From Nostocoides_A vanveenii (lineage in GTDB: Bacteria; Actinomycetota; Actinomycetes; Actinomycetales; Dermatophilaceae): 64,000 nucleotides of DNA. The notes below the pieces were generated by a model, which did not search any database, was not told the DNA's origin, and saw nothing but the letters and a program-made list of their open reading frames with translations. The stretch covers positions 1 to 64,000 of the forward strand of contig NZ_BAAAPN010000056.1 of assembly GCF_039531165.1 (NCBI RefSeq), read 5' to 3'. Position 1 is the stretch's first letter. Each line of letters starts with the position of its first letter. Made by a program: the position numbers and the translations under genes. This document shows positions 17,043 to 25,401 of this stretch, one piece after another.

Positions 17043-17615
17043 ATGGCCTTTCTTACTCCCGAGGCAAGCGGCGAGCGCGCCGTTGCGAAGACATTTCTGC
17101 TCCAGCAGTTCGCCCAGGCGCGCAGCACGGTTTACGGGCTGTCCAATGAGCAGATCCACGCTCGGCCGTCGGTGAGCGCCTTCACGCCGGCGATGCTCAT
17201 CACCCACCTGACGCAAGTGGCCGACGGCTGGTGCGCATCGGTTGCCGCCGCGCCGAACTTCCCCGCTGGCCCCAATGCCGCTGCCGATGGGGGTGATTAC
17301 GAGATAGACGACCCCGCGGGGGTGACCATCGAGGGCCTCCTCACGGCATACGACCAGGCCGTTGACCGGCTCGGCGAGATCGTCGAGTCCGCGGACTTCG
17401 ACGCGATCGTCCCGACTCCGCCCGCGCCGTGGTACCCGCCGGAGCTGGTCGGCTGGCAGGTGCGCTGGGTCATCCAGCACCTGATCGCCGAAGTCGCCCG
17501 TCACGCCGGGCATGCCGACATCATCCGCGAGTCGATCGACGGCAAGGGCTCCTACGAGCTCAACGCCCGCGCCGACGGCGCACTCGCCGACGACCAGGAG
17601 TTCCCGGCCTGGTAG
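17043..17615 (+). CDS. DinB-family (DUF664-like) protein
   Basis: The 190-residue protein is predicted to form the DinB/MDMPI four-helix bundle. It has a leading RSTVYGLSNEQIHARPS helix, an early metal-ligand histidine in LITHLTQVADGW and a pair of histidines in QHLIAEVARHAGHADIIRE, the characteristic H...HxGHxD pattern of this superfamily, which includes bacillithiol- and mycothiol-dependent transferases. The specific reaction is unknown. In mycothiol-making actinobacteria such proteins are often mycothiol S-transferases, but nothing here proves it. AAGGAGG precedes the ATG at 17043. A GAGTGGCCG/CGGCCACTC hairpin follows. Confidence 0.8.
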   Translation: MAFLTPEASGERAVAKTFLLQQFAQARSTVYGLSNEQIHARPSVSAFTPAMLITHLTQVADGWCASVAAAPNFPAGPNAAADGGDYEIDDPAGVTIEGLLTAYDQAVDRLGEIVESADFDAIVPTPPAPWYPPELVGWQVRWVIQHLIAEVARHAGHADIIRESIDGKGSYELNARADGALADDQEFPAW

Positions 17616-17639
17616 TTCCGTCTCGTGGTCCATCAGGGA

Positions 17640-17692
17640 CGTCGAGTGGCCGACGCCGGCCACTCTACGTCGCGTCGTCGCCCACTCGACGT
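17640..17692. terminator. Inverted repeats after the DinB-family gene
   Basis: Two nested structures are possible: a short hairpin GAGTGGCCG-ACGC-CGGCCACTC, and a longer pairing of GTCGAGTGG with CCACTCGAC at the end of the interval. There is no T run. The interval from here to 17920 holds no gene that I can support. Confidence 0.45.
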
Positions 17693-17925
17693 CACTCGAT
17701 TGCTCACGCGACGGGAAGCGGGAGAGGACAAGGGCGGCTGGACGCGCAGACGAGGCGAGGGCGATTGAGCGTGGCCGCTGACCGCAGAGGTGACGGACCC
17801 GACGAACCGGCGGCCGCGCGAATCTCTCGCCCTCGCCCGTCTCCGGGGCCGGCCGGCGAGAGTCGTGTTCACGATGTGGACCCCGGTTCTGCAACGTCCC
17901 GCAGGCGTGTCAGGGTGAACGCGTG

Positions 17926-17967
17926 ATGTTTGTGACTGCCGCCACCGCGGCGATCATTATCGGCTAG
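17926..17967 (+). CDS. Isoleucine-rich leader peptide of the cimA attenuator
   Basis: The 13-codon frame reads MFVTAATAAIIIG and stops at TAG 17965. Three successive isoleucine codons (ATC ATT ATC) at the end, preceded by Val, Thr and Ala codons, are the hallmark of branched-chain amino acid leader peptides. A GTG at 17923 is an alternative start one codon upstream. It is followed 24 bp later by a terminator hairpin with a T run and then by cimA, whose product feeds isoleucine synthesis. A ribosome stalled on the Ile codons when charged tRNA-Ile is short would be expected to prevent terminator formation. Confidence 0.75.
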   Translation: MFVTAATAAIIIG

Positions 17968-18018
17968 CGCGGCGAGAGTATCTCATCGCGCAGACCTCCC
18001 GCACCCGGGGGGTCTTTT
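17968..18018 (+). promoter_or_regulatory. Transcription attenuator upstream of cimA
   Basis: A first weak hairpin (GCGGCGAGAG/TCTCATCGCGC, 17969-17991) lies directly behind the leader peptide stop. It is followed by an intrinsic terminator: AGACCTCCCG pairs with CGGGGGGTCT (17992-18015) and runs into TTTTGCTTT. The arrangement leader peptide, alternative hairpin and terminator is that of a classical ribosome-mediated attenuator. cimA begins about 210 bp further on. Confidence 0.7.
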
Positions 18019-18145
18019 GCTTTGTCGGGAACATCGCAACCGAGCGGGGGACCGGCAGGGCAAGGGTTTTCGGTCCGCACCCCCGGGCCGGAGGCGGCGC
18101 ACGCTCGTCGGACAATGAACAGGCAACACACGCGTCGGGCCGTGG

Positions 18146-18181
18146 CCCGGGGATTGGTCGCCGGCGACCAGCCCCCGGGCG
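18146..18181. repeat. 36-bp interrupted palindrome ahead of cimA
   Basis: GCCCGGGG-ATT-GGTCGCC is followed by GGCGACC-AGC-CCCCGGGC, so the two halves are complementary apart from the 3-nt ATT/AGC internal loop. It lies 45 bp before the cimA start codon, has no T run and is too symmetrical to be chance base composition alone. It may be an mRNA stem controlling translation or an operator. Confidence 0.7.
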
Positions 18182-18225
18182 ACGCCCGGACCACACGGCA
18201 TACGTCCTGCGAAGAAGAGCGAGCG

Positions 18226-19824
18226 ATGAGCGACCTGCACGTCTACGACACCACCTTGCGCGACGGCGCGCAGCAAGAGGGTCTGAACCTCTCGGTGACG
18301 GACAAGCTGGCGATTGCGGCCCACCTCGACGATCTAGGCGTCGGCTTCATCGAGGGCGGTTGGCCGGGCGCCAACCCCAAGGACACCGAGTTCTTCCGGC
18401 GCGCGCAGACCGAGCTGCGGCTGAAGAATGCGACGCTCGCCGCCTTCGGCGCCACCCGCCGGGCCGGCGGCCGGGCCGACTCCGACCCGCTGGTGCGTGC
18501 CCTGCTCGACTCCGGTGCCTCGGTCGTCACCCTCGTGGCCAAGAGCCATGTCAGTCACGTCGAGCGCGCCCTGCGCACCACGCTCGCGGAAAACCTCGAG
18601 ATGATCCGCGACACGGTGACCTTCCTGCGTGGCGAGGGACGGCGGGTCTTCCTCGACGCGGAGCATTTCTTCGACGGCTATACGACCGATCGGGCCTACG
18701 CGCTGGAGGCCGTGCGCGTCGCGGCCGAATCCGGCGCTGAGGTGATCGCCCTCTGTGACACCAATGGCGGGATGCTGCCGGCGGAGGTTGCTGACGTCGT
18801 CGCCGATGTGCTCGCGACCACTTCGGCGCGTGTCGGTATCCATTGCCACAACGACACCGGGTGCGCGGTCGCCAACTCGATGGCCGCGATCGACGCCGGA
18901 GCCACGCACGTGCAGGGCACCATCAACGGCTACGGCGAACGCACGGGTAATGCCAATCTGGTGACTGTCGTCGCCAACCTCCAGATCAAGCAGGGGCTCG
19001 AGCTCCTCGAACCGCACCGGCTCGCCGAAGCGACCCGCATCTCCCACGCGATCAGCGAGATCACCAATGTCGCGCCCTACAGCCGCCAGCCGTATGTCGG
19101 GTCGAGCGCCTTCGCGCACAAGGCCGGCCTGCACGCGAGCGCCATCAAGGTCGACCCGGATCTCTATCAGCACACCGACCCCAAAGCGGTCGGCAATGAC
19201 ATGCGGATGCTGGTCTCGGACATGGCGGGTCGGGCATCGATCGAACTCAAGTCGCGTGAACTCGGTCTCGATCTTGACGGCAGCGACGAAGCCGATGCCG
19301 CCAAGGTCGCCCAGGTCCTCGCGCGGGTCAAGGATCTGGAATTGCGCGGGTATACCTTCGATGCCGCGGACGCGAGCTTCGAGTTGCTTCTTCGGCGCGA
19401 GCTGAACGGCGGCCTGCCCGACTACTTCGATGTCGAGTCGTGGCGGGTCATCACCGACTCCCGTGGCGAGGACGATGCGCTGTCGGAGGCAACGGTCAAG
19501 GTCTTTGCTGCCGGCGAGCGTGTGGTCACGACCGGTGAAGGCAATGGCCCGGTGAACGCGCTTGATCATGCTCTGCGGGAAGGCCTTTCGAGTGCCTATC
19601 CGGAGATCGCGCACCTGGAACTCGTCGACTACAAGGTCCGCATCCTCGACACCGAGCACGGCACGGACGCCGTCACGCGCGTGCTGATCGAGACCAGCGA
19701 CGGCTCGACCACCTGGTCCACCATCGGCGTCGCCGCCAACATTCTCGAAGCCAGCTGGGACGCACTCCTGGAGTCGGTGACGTTCGGCCTCATCCGCGCC
19801 GGGGTCGCCCCCCGGCGCGGATGA
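18226..19824 (+). CDS. cimA: (R)-citramalate synthase
   Basis: It condenses pyruvate with acetyl-CoA to citramalate, opening the threonine-independent route to 2-oxobutyrate and isoleucine. The 532-residue protein has the DRE-TIM metallolyase barrel (YDTTLRDGAQQEG at the start, FIEGGWPGANPKD near 45, metal-binding GIHCHNDTGCAVANS near 205 and GYGERTGNANL near 235) and the C-terminal LeuA-type regulatory domain (about 400 to 525). GGWPGANPKD is the form found in citramalate synthases rather than in 2-isopropylmalate synthases. The ATG at 18226 fits the family N-terminus. An Ile leader peptide and terminator lie upstream, consistent with isoleucine-controlled attenuation. Confidence 0.93.
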   Translation: MSDLHVYDTTLRDGAQQEGLNLSVTDKLAIAAHLDDLGVGFIEGGWPGANPKDTEFFRRAQTELRLKNATLAAFGATRRAGGRADSDPLVRALLDSGASVVTLVAKSHVSHVERALRTTLAENLEMIRDTVTFLRGEGRRVFLDAEHFFDGYTTDRAYALEAVRVAAESGAEVIALCDTNGGMLPAEVADVVADVLATTSARVGIHCHNDTGCAVANSMAAIDAGATHVQGTINGYGERTGNANLVTVVANLQIKQGLELLEPHRLAEATRISHAISEITNVAPYSRQPYVGSSAFAHKAGLHASAIKVDPDLYQHTDPKAVGNDMRMLVSDMAGRASIELKSRELGLDLDGSDEADAAKVAQVLARVKDLELRGYTFDAADASFELLLRRELNGGLPDYFDVESWRVITDSRGEDDALSEATVKVFAAGERVVTTGEGNGPVNALDHALREGLSSAYPEIAHLELVDYKVRILDTEHGTDAVTRVLIETSDGSTTWSTIGVAANILEASWDALLESVTFGLIRAGVAPRRG

Positions 19825-19827
19825 GCC

Positions 19828-20992
19828 CTAGTCCCCTTTGACATTTACCAGCTGACGGAGCGTATGCCGCACCTCGACCAGGTCTGCCGCATCCGCTATC
19901 ACCTGGCCAATGTCTTTGTACGCCGCCGGGATCTCATCGATGAAGGCATCGGTGTCGCGGAACTCCACGCCGGCCATCGCCTCGCGCAGCTGGTCCATCG
20001 TGAAGGTGCGCCGGGCCGATAACCTCGAGTGCACGCGGCCGGCACCGTGCGGCGCCGAGTTCAGGGCACGTCGATTGCCCAGTCCCGCAACGACATACGA
20101 CGCAGTGCCCATCGATCCGGGGATCAAGCCGGGCTCGCCGGCCCGCGCCGAGATAGCACCCTTGCGAGAGAGCCAGACGGGCTTGGCGAAGTGCTCCTCC
20201 TGCTCGGTGTAGTTGTGGTGGCAGTTGATCTCCTCCTGCCGATCCACCGTGACGCCGAGCCACTCCTCGACACAGGCGACCAGCCGATCCATCATCTCCT
20301 CACGGTTGAGCAGGGCGTAGGTCTGCGCCCAGCGCATCTGCCGGATGTAGGCCCAGAACTCGTCGGTGCCTTCCACGAGGTAGGAAAGGTCTTTGTGCGG
20401 CAAGGGAATCCACCACCGCTCGCAGAGCATCTGCGCGACGTCGATGTGGTGCTGGGCGATCTTGTTGCCGACACCCCGAGAGCCCGAATGCAGGAACAAC
20501 CAGACCCGTCTCGTCCCGGGTGATCTCGATGAAGTGATTGCCGGACCCGAGCGTGCCGAGCTGCAGGTCCCACTGCCCGAGGAAGCGCGCGGGATCGAAC
20601 TCGGCGCGCACGGCGGCGTTGGTCAACGCTGCGACCCGGTCACGGGTGTGCTCGCGCGCGATGGCCTGATCGCCGGCGCCGGCTGAGAGCGGAATTGCCC
20701 GCTCGACCGCCTCGCGCACCGGCCGCCGGTCCGTAGGCAGGTCCGCCTCGGTCAGCTGGGTGCGCACAGCGATCATCCCGCAGCCAATGTCGACGCCGAC
20801 GGCGGCCGGAATCACGGCCCCGAGGGTGGGAATGACGGACCCGACCGTCGCGCCCAGGCCCAAGTGGGCATCGGGCATCGGCGCCAGGTGCGGGTGGATG
20901 AACGGCAGGCGCGAGGTCTGCTCGGCCTGGGCGCGGGTCTGCGGGTCGAGGATGCTGCCCCAGTTGAACAGCTTGGGCTGGAGCTTCTCCAT
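19828..20992 (-). pseudogene. rtcB: RtcB-type RNA ligase, frameshifted
   Basis: On the minus strand the N-terminal part (from ATG 20992) reads PMPDAHLGLGATVG, AAVGVDIGCGMIAV and GSGNHFIEI, the metal- and GTP-binding motifs of RtcB 3'-phosphate RNA ligases. The rest, in another frame, reads LHSGSRGVGNKIA, GAISARAGEPGLIPGSMGTASYVV and HGAGR, the guanylylation-histidine region. Together they give about 388 residues, the normal short RtcB length, so nothing but the frame is lost. The shift lies near 20503-20512, where GACCCGTC in the given strand suggests loss of a GGGTC repeat unit. Either the gene is inactive or there is a sequence error here. RtcB repairs or splices RNA with 2',3'-cyclic phosphate ends. 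Confidence 0.8.
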
Positions 20993-21164
20993 GAATCGCT
21001 GCTTTCCAAACCATGCGCTGTGAGAGCGCTGTCCGCGATCTGCCGAGCCCGCCCACGATAGGGGCAGGCAACGAGGCCGCGCACCCGATTTCCGTGGTGA
21101 CCACGTCGCGGTGAACCGTCGTGGCGCTCAAGAGTCGGGCGACGCGGCCACAGGTATCTCCTCC

Positions 21165-21208
21165 TTGTCGTGCATTAAGTGCAGCCCAGTGCACCTCATG
21201 CACGACAA
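21165..21208. terminator. Inverted repeat between the glycosylase-like gene and rtcB
   Basis: TTGTCGTGCAT (21165-21175) pairs perfectly with ATGCACGACAA (21198-21208), and inside it GTGCA pairs with TGCAC. It lies just beyond the stop of the minus-strand gene at 21231 and upstream of minus-strand rtcB, so it can be a terminator of the former or an operator for the latter. No T run is present. Confidence 0.5.
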
Positions 21209-21230
21209 CTTGCGGCAAACACGGCCACCG

Positions 21231-22109
21231 CTACCGAACGGCAGGGCGGGCAATGGTGTCCAGGACGTCGAGCAGGCGCAGGCGCAGTGCATTGCTCCGC
21301 TCGGCGAAGGCACGCTGCGCGCTGACATAGGCCGCCTTGCCCGCGGCAGTTTCGATCGGGATCGGCTCGTAGCCAAGGTCGCGCAGGTCGTAGGGCGAGG
21401 CACGCATGTCGAGCGTGCGGAGCCCGCGGGCCAGATCGAAGGCATCCAGGGTCAACTCGCCAGGCACCAGTGGCGCGAGCTTGAAACACCATTTGTAGAC
21501 GTCCATCCCGGCGTGCAGACACCCTGGCTGCTCGAGCTGAACTTGCGAATCCCGGTTGGGCTGCAACGCGTTTCGCGGGGACGCCGCCGGAGTGAAGAAC
21601 CGGAAGGCGTCGTAGTGCGTGCACCGGATCTGGTGCACGTCCACCACCTCGTCGGTCTCGGCCGGACTCAGGCGCAACCGATAGGCCGTATGCCGCACCT
21701 CCTGCGAGCGATAGACCATCGCCCACTCGTGCAACCCGAAACACCCCGTATGCGGCGCCCGCCCCACCGTGGCCGCCAGCAGCGAGCGGACGAACGCAAC
21801 CGTCGAACCACGTTCTGCGGCAAAGTGATCCACGTCCAGCGCGACCCCGCCACAGCAGTCGGTGACGTAGTGGCGCCAGGAGGCGCGCGGCATACGTCCG
21901 GCGTCCTCGAGCACGATGCCGGGGCCGGGATGCCACCGGCGCAGCTTGCCCGGCGGATTGCTGTAGTAGACGAAGAGGAAGTCCTCCACGGGGTGCTCGA
22001 CGGCACCGCGACGCCGAGCCTCGTGGCCGGCCACCAGCTCTTCGACTCGGGCGAGGTGCGCCACTTCCCGGGCGGCCCAGTCCGTCGGGGGGAGGCGAAC
22101 CGGATGCAC
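21231..22109 (-). CDS. Actinobacterial protein usually annotated as 3-methyladenine DNA glycosylase
   Basis: The 292-residue soluble protein begins MHPVRLPPTDWAAREVAHLA and contains HPVEDFLFVYYSNPPGKLRRW, FGLHEWAMVYR and CTHYDAFRFFTP. This set recurs in a family confined largely to actinobacteria that automated pipelines name 3-methyladenine DNA glycosylase. I see no helix-hairpin-helix motif of the AlkA/Tag type, and the catalytic evidence for that name is weak, so the function should be taken as unknown. It is transcribed away from the FAH gene, whose start is 69 bp distant; the two probably share a divergent promoter region. Confidence 0.65.
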   Translation of the reverse strand: MHPVRLPPTDWAAREVAHLARVEELVAGHEARRRGAVEHPVEDFLFVYYSNPPGKLRRWHPGPGIVLEDAGRMPRASWRHYVTDCCGGVALDVDHFAAERGSTVAFVRSLLAATVGRAPHTGCFGLHEWAMVYRSQEVRHTAYRLRLSPAETDEVVDVHQIRCTHYDAFRFFTPAASPRNALQPNRDSQVQLEQPGCLHAGMDVYKWCFKLAPLVPGELTLDAFDLARGLRTLDMRASPYDLRDLGYEPIPIETAAGKAAYVSAQRAFAERSNALRLRLLDVLDTIARPAVR

Positions 22110-22178
22110 ACTCCCACGCTATCCCTGCGTCGGGCGGCCCCGGTCACCGGCGAACCCGCCCGGCTTAGGCTGACCCTC

Positions 22179-22952
22179 ATGCGAATCGTGCGATTCACGA
22201 CCGGGGAGGACCCGGCATACGGCGTCTTGGAAGAGGACGGCGGCGTCATCGCCGAGATCGTCGGTGACCCGCTCTACCAGGGCGTGACCTTCACCGGGCG
22301 GCGGGTGCCGGCCGACGCGGTCCGACTCCTCGCGCCCGTCATCCCGCGCAGCAAGGTGATCGGGATCGGGCGCAATTACGCCGACCACGCCAAGGAGATG
22401 GGCAACGACATTCCCACCTCGCCGCTGGTCTTCCTCGTCCCCAACACCGCCGTCGTCGGCCCGGACGACCCCGTGATCATCCCCTCGATCACCCAGGAGG
22501 TCAGCTACGAGGGGGAGTTGGCCGTGGTCATCGGCCGAATCGCGAAGTCGGTGCCCAAGGAGCGCGCCAACGAGGTGATTTTTGGCTACACCTGCGCCAA
22601 TGACGTGACCGCTCGCGACCTGCAGCGCGGCGACGGCCAGTGGGCACGCGCGAAGGGCATGGACACTTTTTGTCCCCTCGGGCCGGCGATCGCCACCGAC
22701 CTCGACGTCAGCGATCTGCGCCTGGTCACCCGCGTCGACGGCGAGGTCAAGCAGGACGGCACGACCGCCGACCTGATCTTCGACATTCCGACGCTCATCG
22801 CCTACCTCACCCAGGCCTTCACGCTGCTGCCCGGCGACGTCATCCTGACCGGGACGCCAGCGGGTGTCGGCACGGTCGACCAGGGCAGCCGGGTGGAGGT
22901 CGAGATCGACGGGATCGGCATACTGGCCAATCCGTTCCTGCGGCGGGACTGA
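22179..22952 (+). CDS. Fumarylacetoacetate-hydrolase-family protein
   Basis: The 257-residue protein has the short N-terminal strand domain and the FAH catalytic domain: IGIGRNYADHAKEMG near 68, metal ligands in VSYEGELAVVIG (about 108 to 120) and CANDVTARDLQ, and the closing LLPGDVILTGTPAGVG. Family members hydrolyse C-C bonds (fumarylpyruvate, oxaloacetate decarboxylation) or isomerise homoprotocatechuate intermediates. Its fixed position just before gltX in actinobacteria tells nothing about the substrate. ATG 22179 is preferred because MRIVRFTT is the usual N-terminus. It ends 22 bp before gltX and is likely cotranscribed with it. Confidence 0.88.
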   Translation: MRIVRFTTGEDPAYGVLEEDGGVIAEIVGDPLYQGVTFTGRRVPADAVRLLAPVIPRSKVIGIGRNYADHAKEMGNDIPTSPLVFLVPNTAVVGPDDPVIIPSITQEVSYEGELAVVIGRIAKSVPKERANEVIFGYTCANDVTARDLQRGDGQWARAKGMDTFCPLGPAIATDLDVSDLRLVTRVDGEVKQDGTTADLIFDIPTLIAYLTQAFTLLPGDVILTGTPAGVGTVDQGSRVEVEIDGIGILANPFLRRD

Positions 22953-22974
22953 CACGCTCCTACACTTGCGACCC

Positions 22975-24492
22975 GTGAGCAAGCACAAACTCGGTCCGGT
23001 CCGCCTGCGCGTCGCGCCGTCGCCGACGGGCGATCCGCACGTCGGCACGGCGTATATGTCGCTCTTCAACCTGGCGTATGCCCGTCAGCAGGGTGGGCAG
23101 TTCCTTTTGCGGATCGAGGACACCGACCGGGCGCGCTTTCGCGCCGACAGCGAGCAGCAGGTTTTCGACACCCTGCACTGGCTGGGTCTGCAGTGGGACG
23201 AAGGTCCCGATATCGGCGGCCCGGTCGGCCCCTACCGCCAGTCCGAGCGGCTCGACACCTACAAGCCCTATGTCAAAAAGCTGCTGAAGTCGGGGCACGC
23301 CTACACGTGCTGGTGCAGCGCCGAGCGGCTGCAGCAGATGCGCGAGGAGCAACAGAAGAACAAGCAGCCCACCGGGTATGACCGCCTCTGTCACGGGAAG
23401 TCGGAGACGGAACGGCGCGAGTTGCCCGGCTTCACCGACAAGCCGGTCGTGCGGATGTTCATCCCCGACGACGTCGAGTTGACCTTTACCGACCTGATCC
23501 GCGGCGAGGTCAACGCCCCCCGGCCGGACGATCAGGTCATTCTCAAGGCCGACGGCTTCCCGACCTATCACCTCGCCGTCGTCGTCGACGACCACGAGAT
23601 GAAGATCACCCATGTGGTGCGCGGCGAGGAGTGGATCTCCTCCACGCCCAAGCACCTGCTGCTCTACAAGTGGCTCGGGCTCAAGGCGCCGGCGTTCGCG
23701 CACATGCCGCTGCTGCGCAATGCCGACAAGTCCAAGATCTCCAAGCGCAAGAATCCCGCGGCCCGGCTGACGTGGTTCGTCGAGGAGGGCTATCTGCCGG
23801 AAGCGCTCGTGAACTTCCTTGCGCTGCTTGCCTATCCGCCGGCGCAGGATGCCGAGGGCGATGACGTCGAGAAGTTCACGTTCGCCGACTTCTCGCGCGA
23901 CTTCGCGTGGGCGAAGGTCAATCCGGTCGGGCCGATCTTCGACCTGAAGAAGCTGCAGTGGCTCAATGGCGTCTATATCCGCGACCTCGAACTCGGTGAT
24001 CTCACCTCGCGGTTGCTGCCCTATCTCGAGCGGGCCGGAGTGTTGTCGGGATCGCCGAGCCTGGGGGTGTTGGGCCGGCTGAAGTCGGTCGCCGAGCTGA
24101 TCCAGACCCGCATCGTCTTGTTGAGCGAGTCGGTGCCGCTGGTCGCGCCCTTCTTCACCGCTGACGACATGCTGGTGATCAACGACGACGCGCGGGCCGA
24201 CCTTGGTGCGGATGCACCGCGGGTGCTCGATGCCGCGATCGCCGCGCTGGGTGACATCGACGACCACCTGGCCGACCTGATCGCCGGCACTGCCTGGAAT
24301 GCCGCGAACCTCGAGGCGACCCTGCGTCGGGTCCTGGTGGAGGAGTTGGGCCTCAAGGCGCGAGTCGCCTTCGGGCCGGTGCGCACGGCGGTCTCCGGTG
24401 CCAAGATCTCACCGCCGCTCTTTGAATCGATGGAGATTCTCGGCAAGACCTCGACCCTGGCGCGCCTGCACGCCCTGCGTGCCACCCTCTGA
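22975..24492 (+). CDS. gltX: Glutamyl-tRNA synthetase
   Basis: It charges tRNA-Glu with glutamate; in actinobacteria the enzyme is generally non-discriminating and also glutamylates tRNA-Gln for GatCAB to amidate. The 505-residue class I synthetase has the HIGH-equivalent region APSPTGDPHVGTAYMSLF at the N-terminus, RIEDTDRARF near 45, the KMSKS-equivalent KSKISKRKNPA near 255 and the all-helical anticodon domain after about 330. The GTG at 22975 starts exactly at the family N-terminus. Genes for tRNA-Gln and tRNA-Glu are located 1.6 kb downstream. Confidence 0.96.
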   Translation: MSKHKLGPVRLRVAPSPTGDPHVGTAYMSLFNLAYARQQGGQFLLRIEDTDRARFRADSEQQVFDTLHWLGLQWDEGPDIGGPVGPYRQSERLDTYKPYVKKLLKSGHAYTCWCSAERLQQMREEQQKNKQPTGYDRLCHGKSETERRELPGFTDKPVVRMFIPDDVELTFTDLIRGEVNAPRPDDQVILKADGFPTYHLAVVVDDHEMKITHVVRGEEWISSTPKHLLLYKWLGLKAPAFAHMPLLRNADKSKISKRKNPAARLTWFVEEGYLPEALVNFLALLAYPPAQDAEGDDVEKFTFADFSRDFAWAKVNPVGPIFDLKKLQWLNGVYIRDLELGDLTSRLLPYLERAGVLSGSPSLGVLGRLKSVAELIQTRIVLLSESVPLVAPFFTADDMLVINDDARADLGADAPRVLDAAIAALGDIDDHLADLIAGTAWNAANLEATLRRVLVEELGLKARVAFGPVRTAVSGAKISPPLFESMEILGKTSTLARLHALRATL

Positions 24493-24508
24493 CCGATTGC
24501 CGTATGCC

Positions 24509-25264
24509 GTGGCTCACCCCGCCGAGGACGTGCTGATCGACGGAGTGCTCTTCGACCTCGACGACACCCTCATCGATACGGCGGCGGCGATGCACCTGGC
24601 CGGCGCTGCCGCTGCGGCCGTGCTCTGGCCGGACGCCGACCCGCAACGGCTCGCGATTGCGGGCGTGCGGTTCCGGTCGGATCCCGGCGGGTTCTTCGGG
24701 GCCTACACCCGCGGCGAACTGACCTTCGCTGCCATGCGGGCGGCGCGGATCGCCGACCTCGGAGCCTGGCTGGGCGCAGCGGACGGGCAGGTCGCTCGGG
24801 CGGCTTTCGACGCGGCATACGAGCCGGCGTTCGTGGCCGCCTTGCAGACCTTCAAGGACGCGCCCGCCTGCCTGACGGCGTTGCAGGACAACGGTATACG
24901 CATTGGATTGCTGACGAACTCGGGCGCCGACTATACGGCGGCGAAGCTGCGGCATACGAGCTTGGCTGGTGTCACCGATGTGGTCTGTACACGTGACACG
25001 CTCGGCTTCGGCAAGCCGGACGCGCGCGCCTTCCACGAGGCCTGCCGGCAACTCGGAACCGACCCGGCGCGCACCTTGCACATCGGGGACGAGCTGCACG
25101 CCGACCCGCTCGGGGCCGTCGGTGCGGGGCTGCGAGCGGCGTGGCTGGTGCGCGACGGCGCCCTCGACGAGAGCGTGCGGGCGGAGGTGACGAGGCGGGG
25201 GATCGCGGTGATCGACACGCTCGAGGTGGTCCGCCCTGGCCGGCTGGGCATGCGGTTGTCCTGA
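24509..25264 (+). CDS. HAD-superfamily hydrolase
   Basis: The 251-residue protein has DGVLFDLDDTLIDTA (nucleophile and acid Asp), LLTNSG (motif II), KPDARAFHEAC (motif III Lys) and HIGDELHADPLGAVGAGL (motif IV), with a helical C1 cap between the first two, as in HAD-IA enzymes such as phosphoglycolate phosphatase. The substrate is unknown. GTG 24509 is used; a TTG at 24497 is possible. It lies 16 bp after gltX and is likely in the same transcript. Confidence 0.85.
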   Translation: MAHPAEDVLIDGVLFDLDDTLIDTAAAMHLAGAAAAAVLWPDADPQRLAIAGVRFRSDPGGFFGAYTRGELTFAAMRAARIADLGAWLGAADGQVARAAFDAAYEPAFVAALQTFKDAPACLTALQDNGIRIGLLTNSGADYTAAKLRHTSLAGVTDVVCTRDTLGFGKPDARAFHEACRQLGTDPARTLHIGDELHADPLGAVGAGLRAAWLVRDGALDESVRAEVTRRGIAVIDTLEVVRPGRLGMRLS

Positions 25265-25401
25265 GCTCGGCGGGCGACGCTCAAAGGACACCCTCGAAGG
25301 CTTCCGCTCCTTCGCCCGCGAACCTGTGGATAGTCGCGCATGGTCGCTAACGGAGCCCGCCAGGACTGGGGGGATGGTTGCCGAGGGGAAAGTGAGGGAC
25401 G

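Noticed and set aside
17616..17920. Possible small genes between the DinB-family gene and the cimA leader
   Set aside because: Frames are short, Arg-rich and lack ribosome sites; only inverted repeats can be supported.
18226..19824. 2-isopropylmalate synthase leuA
   Set aside because: FIEGGWPGANPKD and overall length fit citramalate synthase; position before FAH-gltX is that of cimA in actinobacteria.
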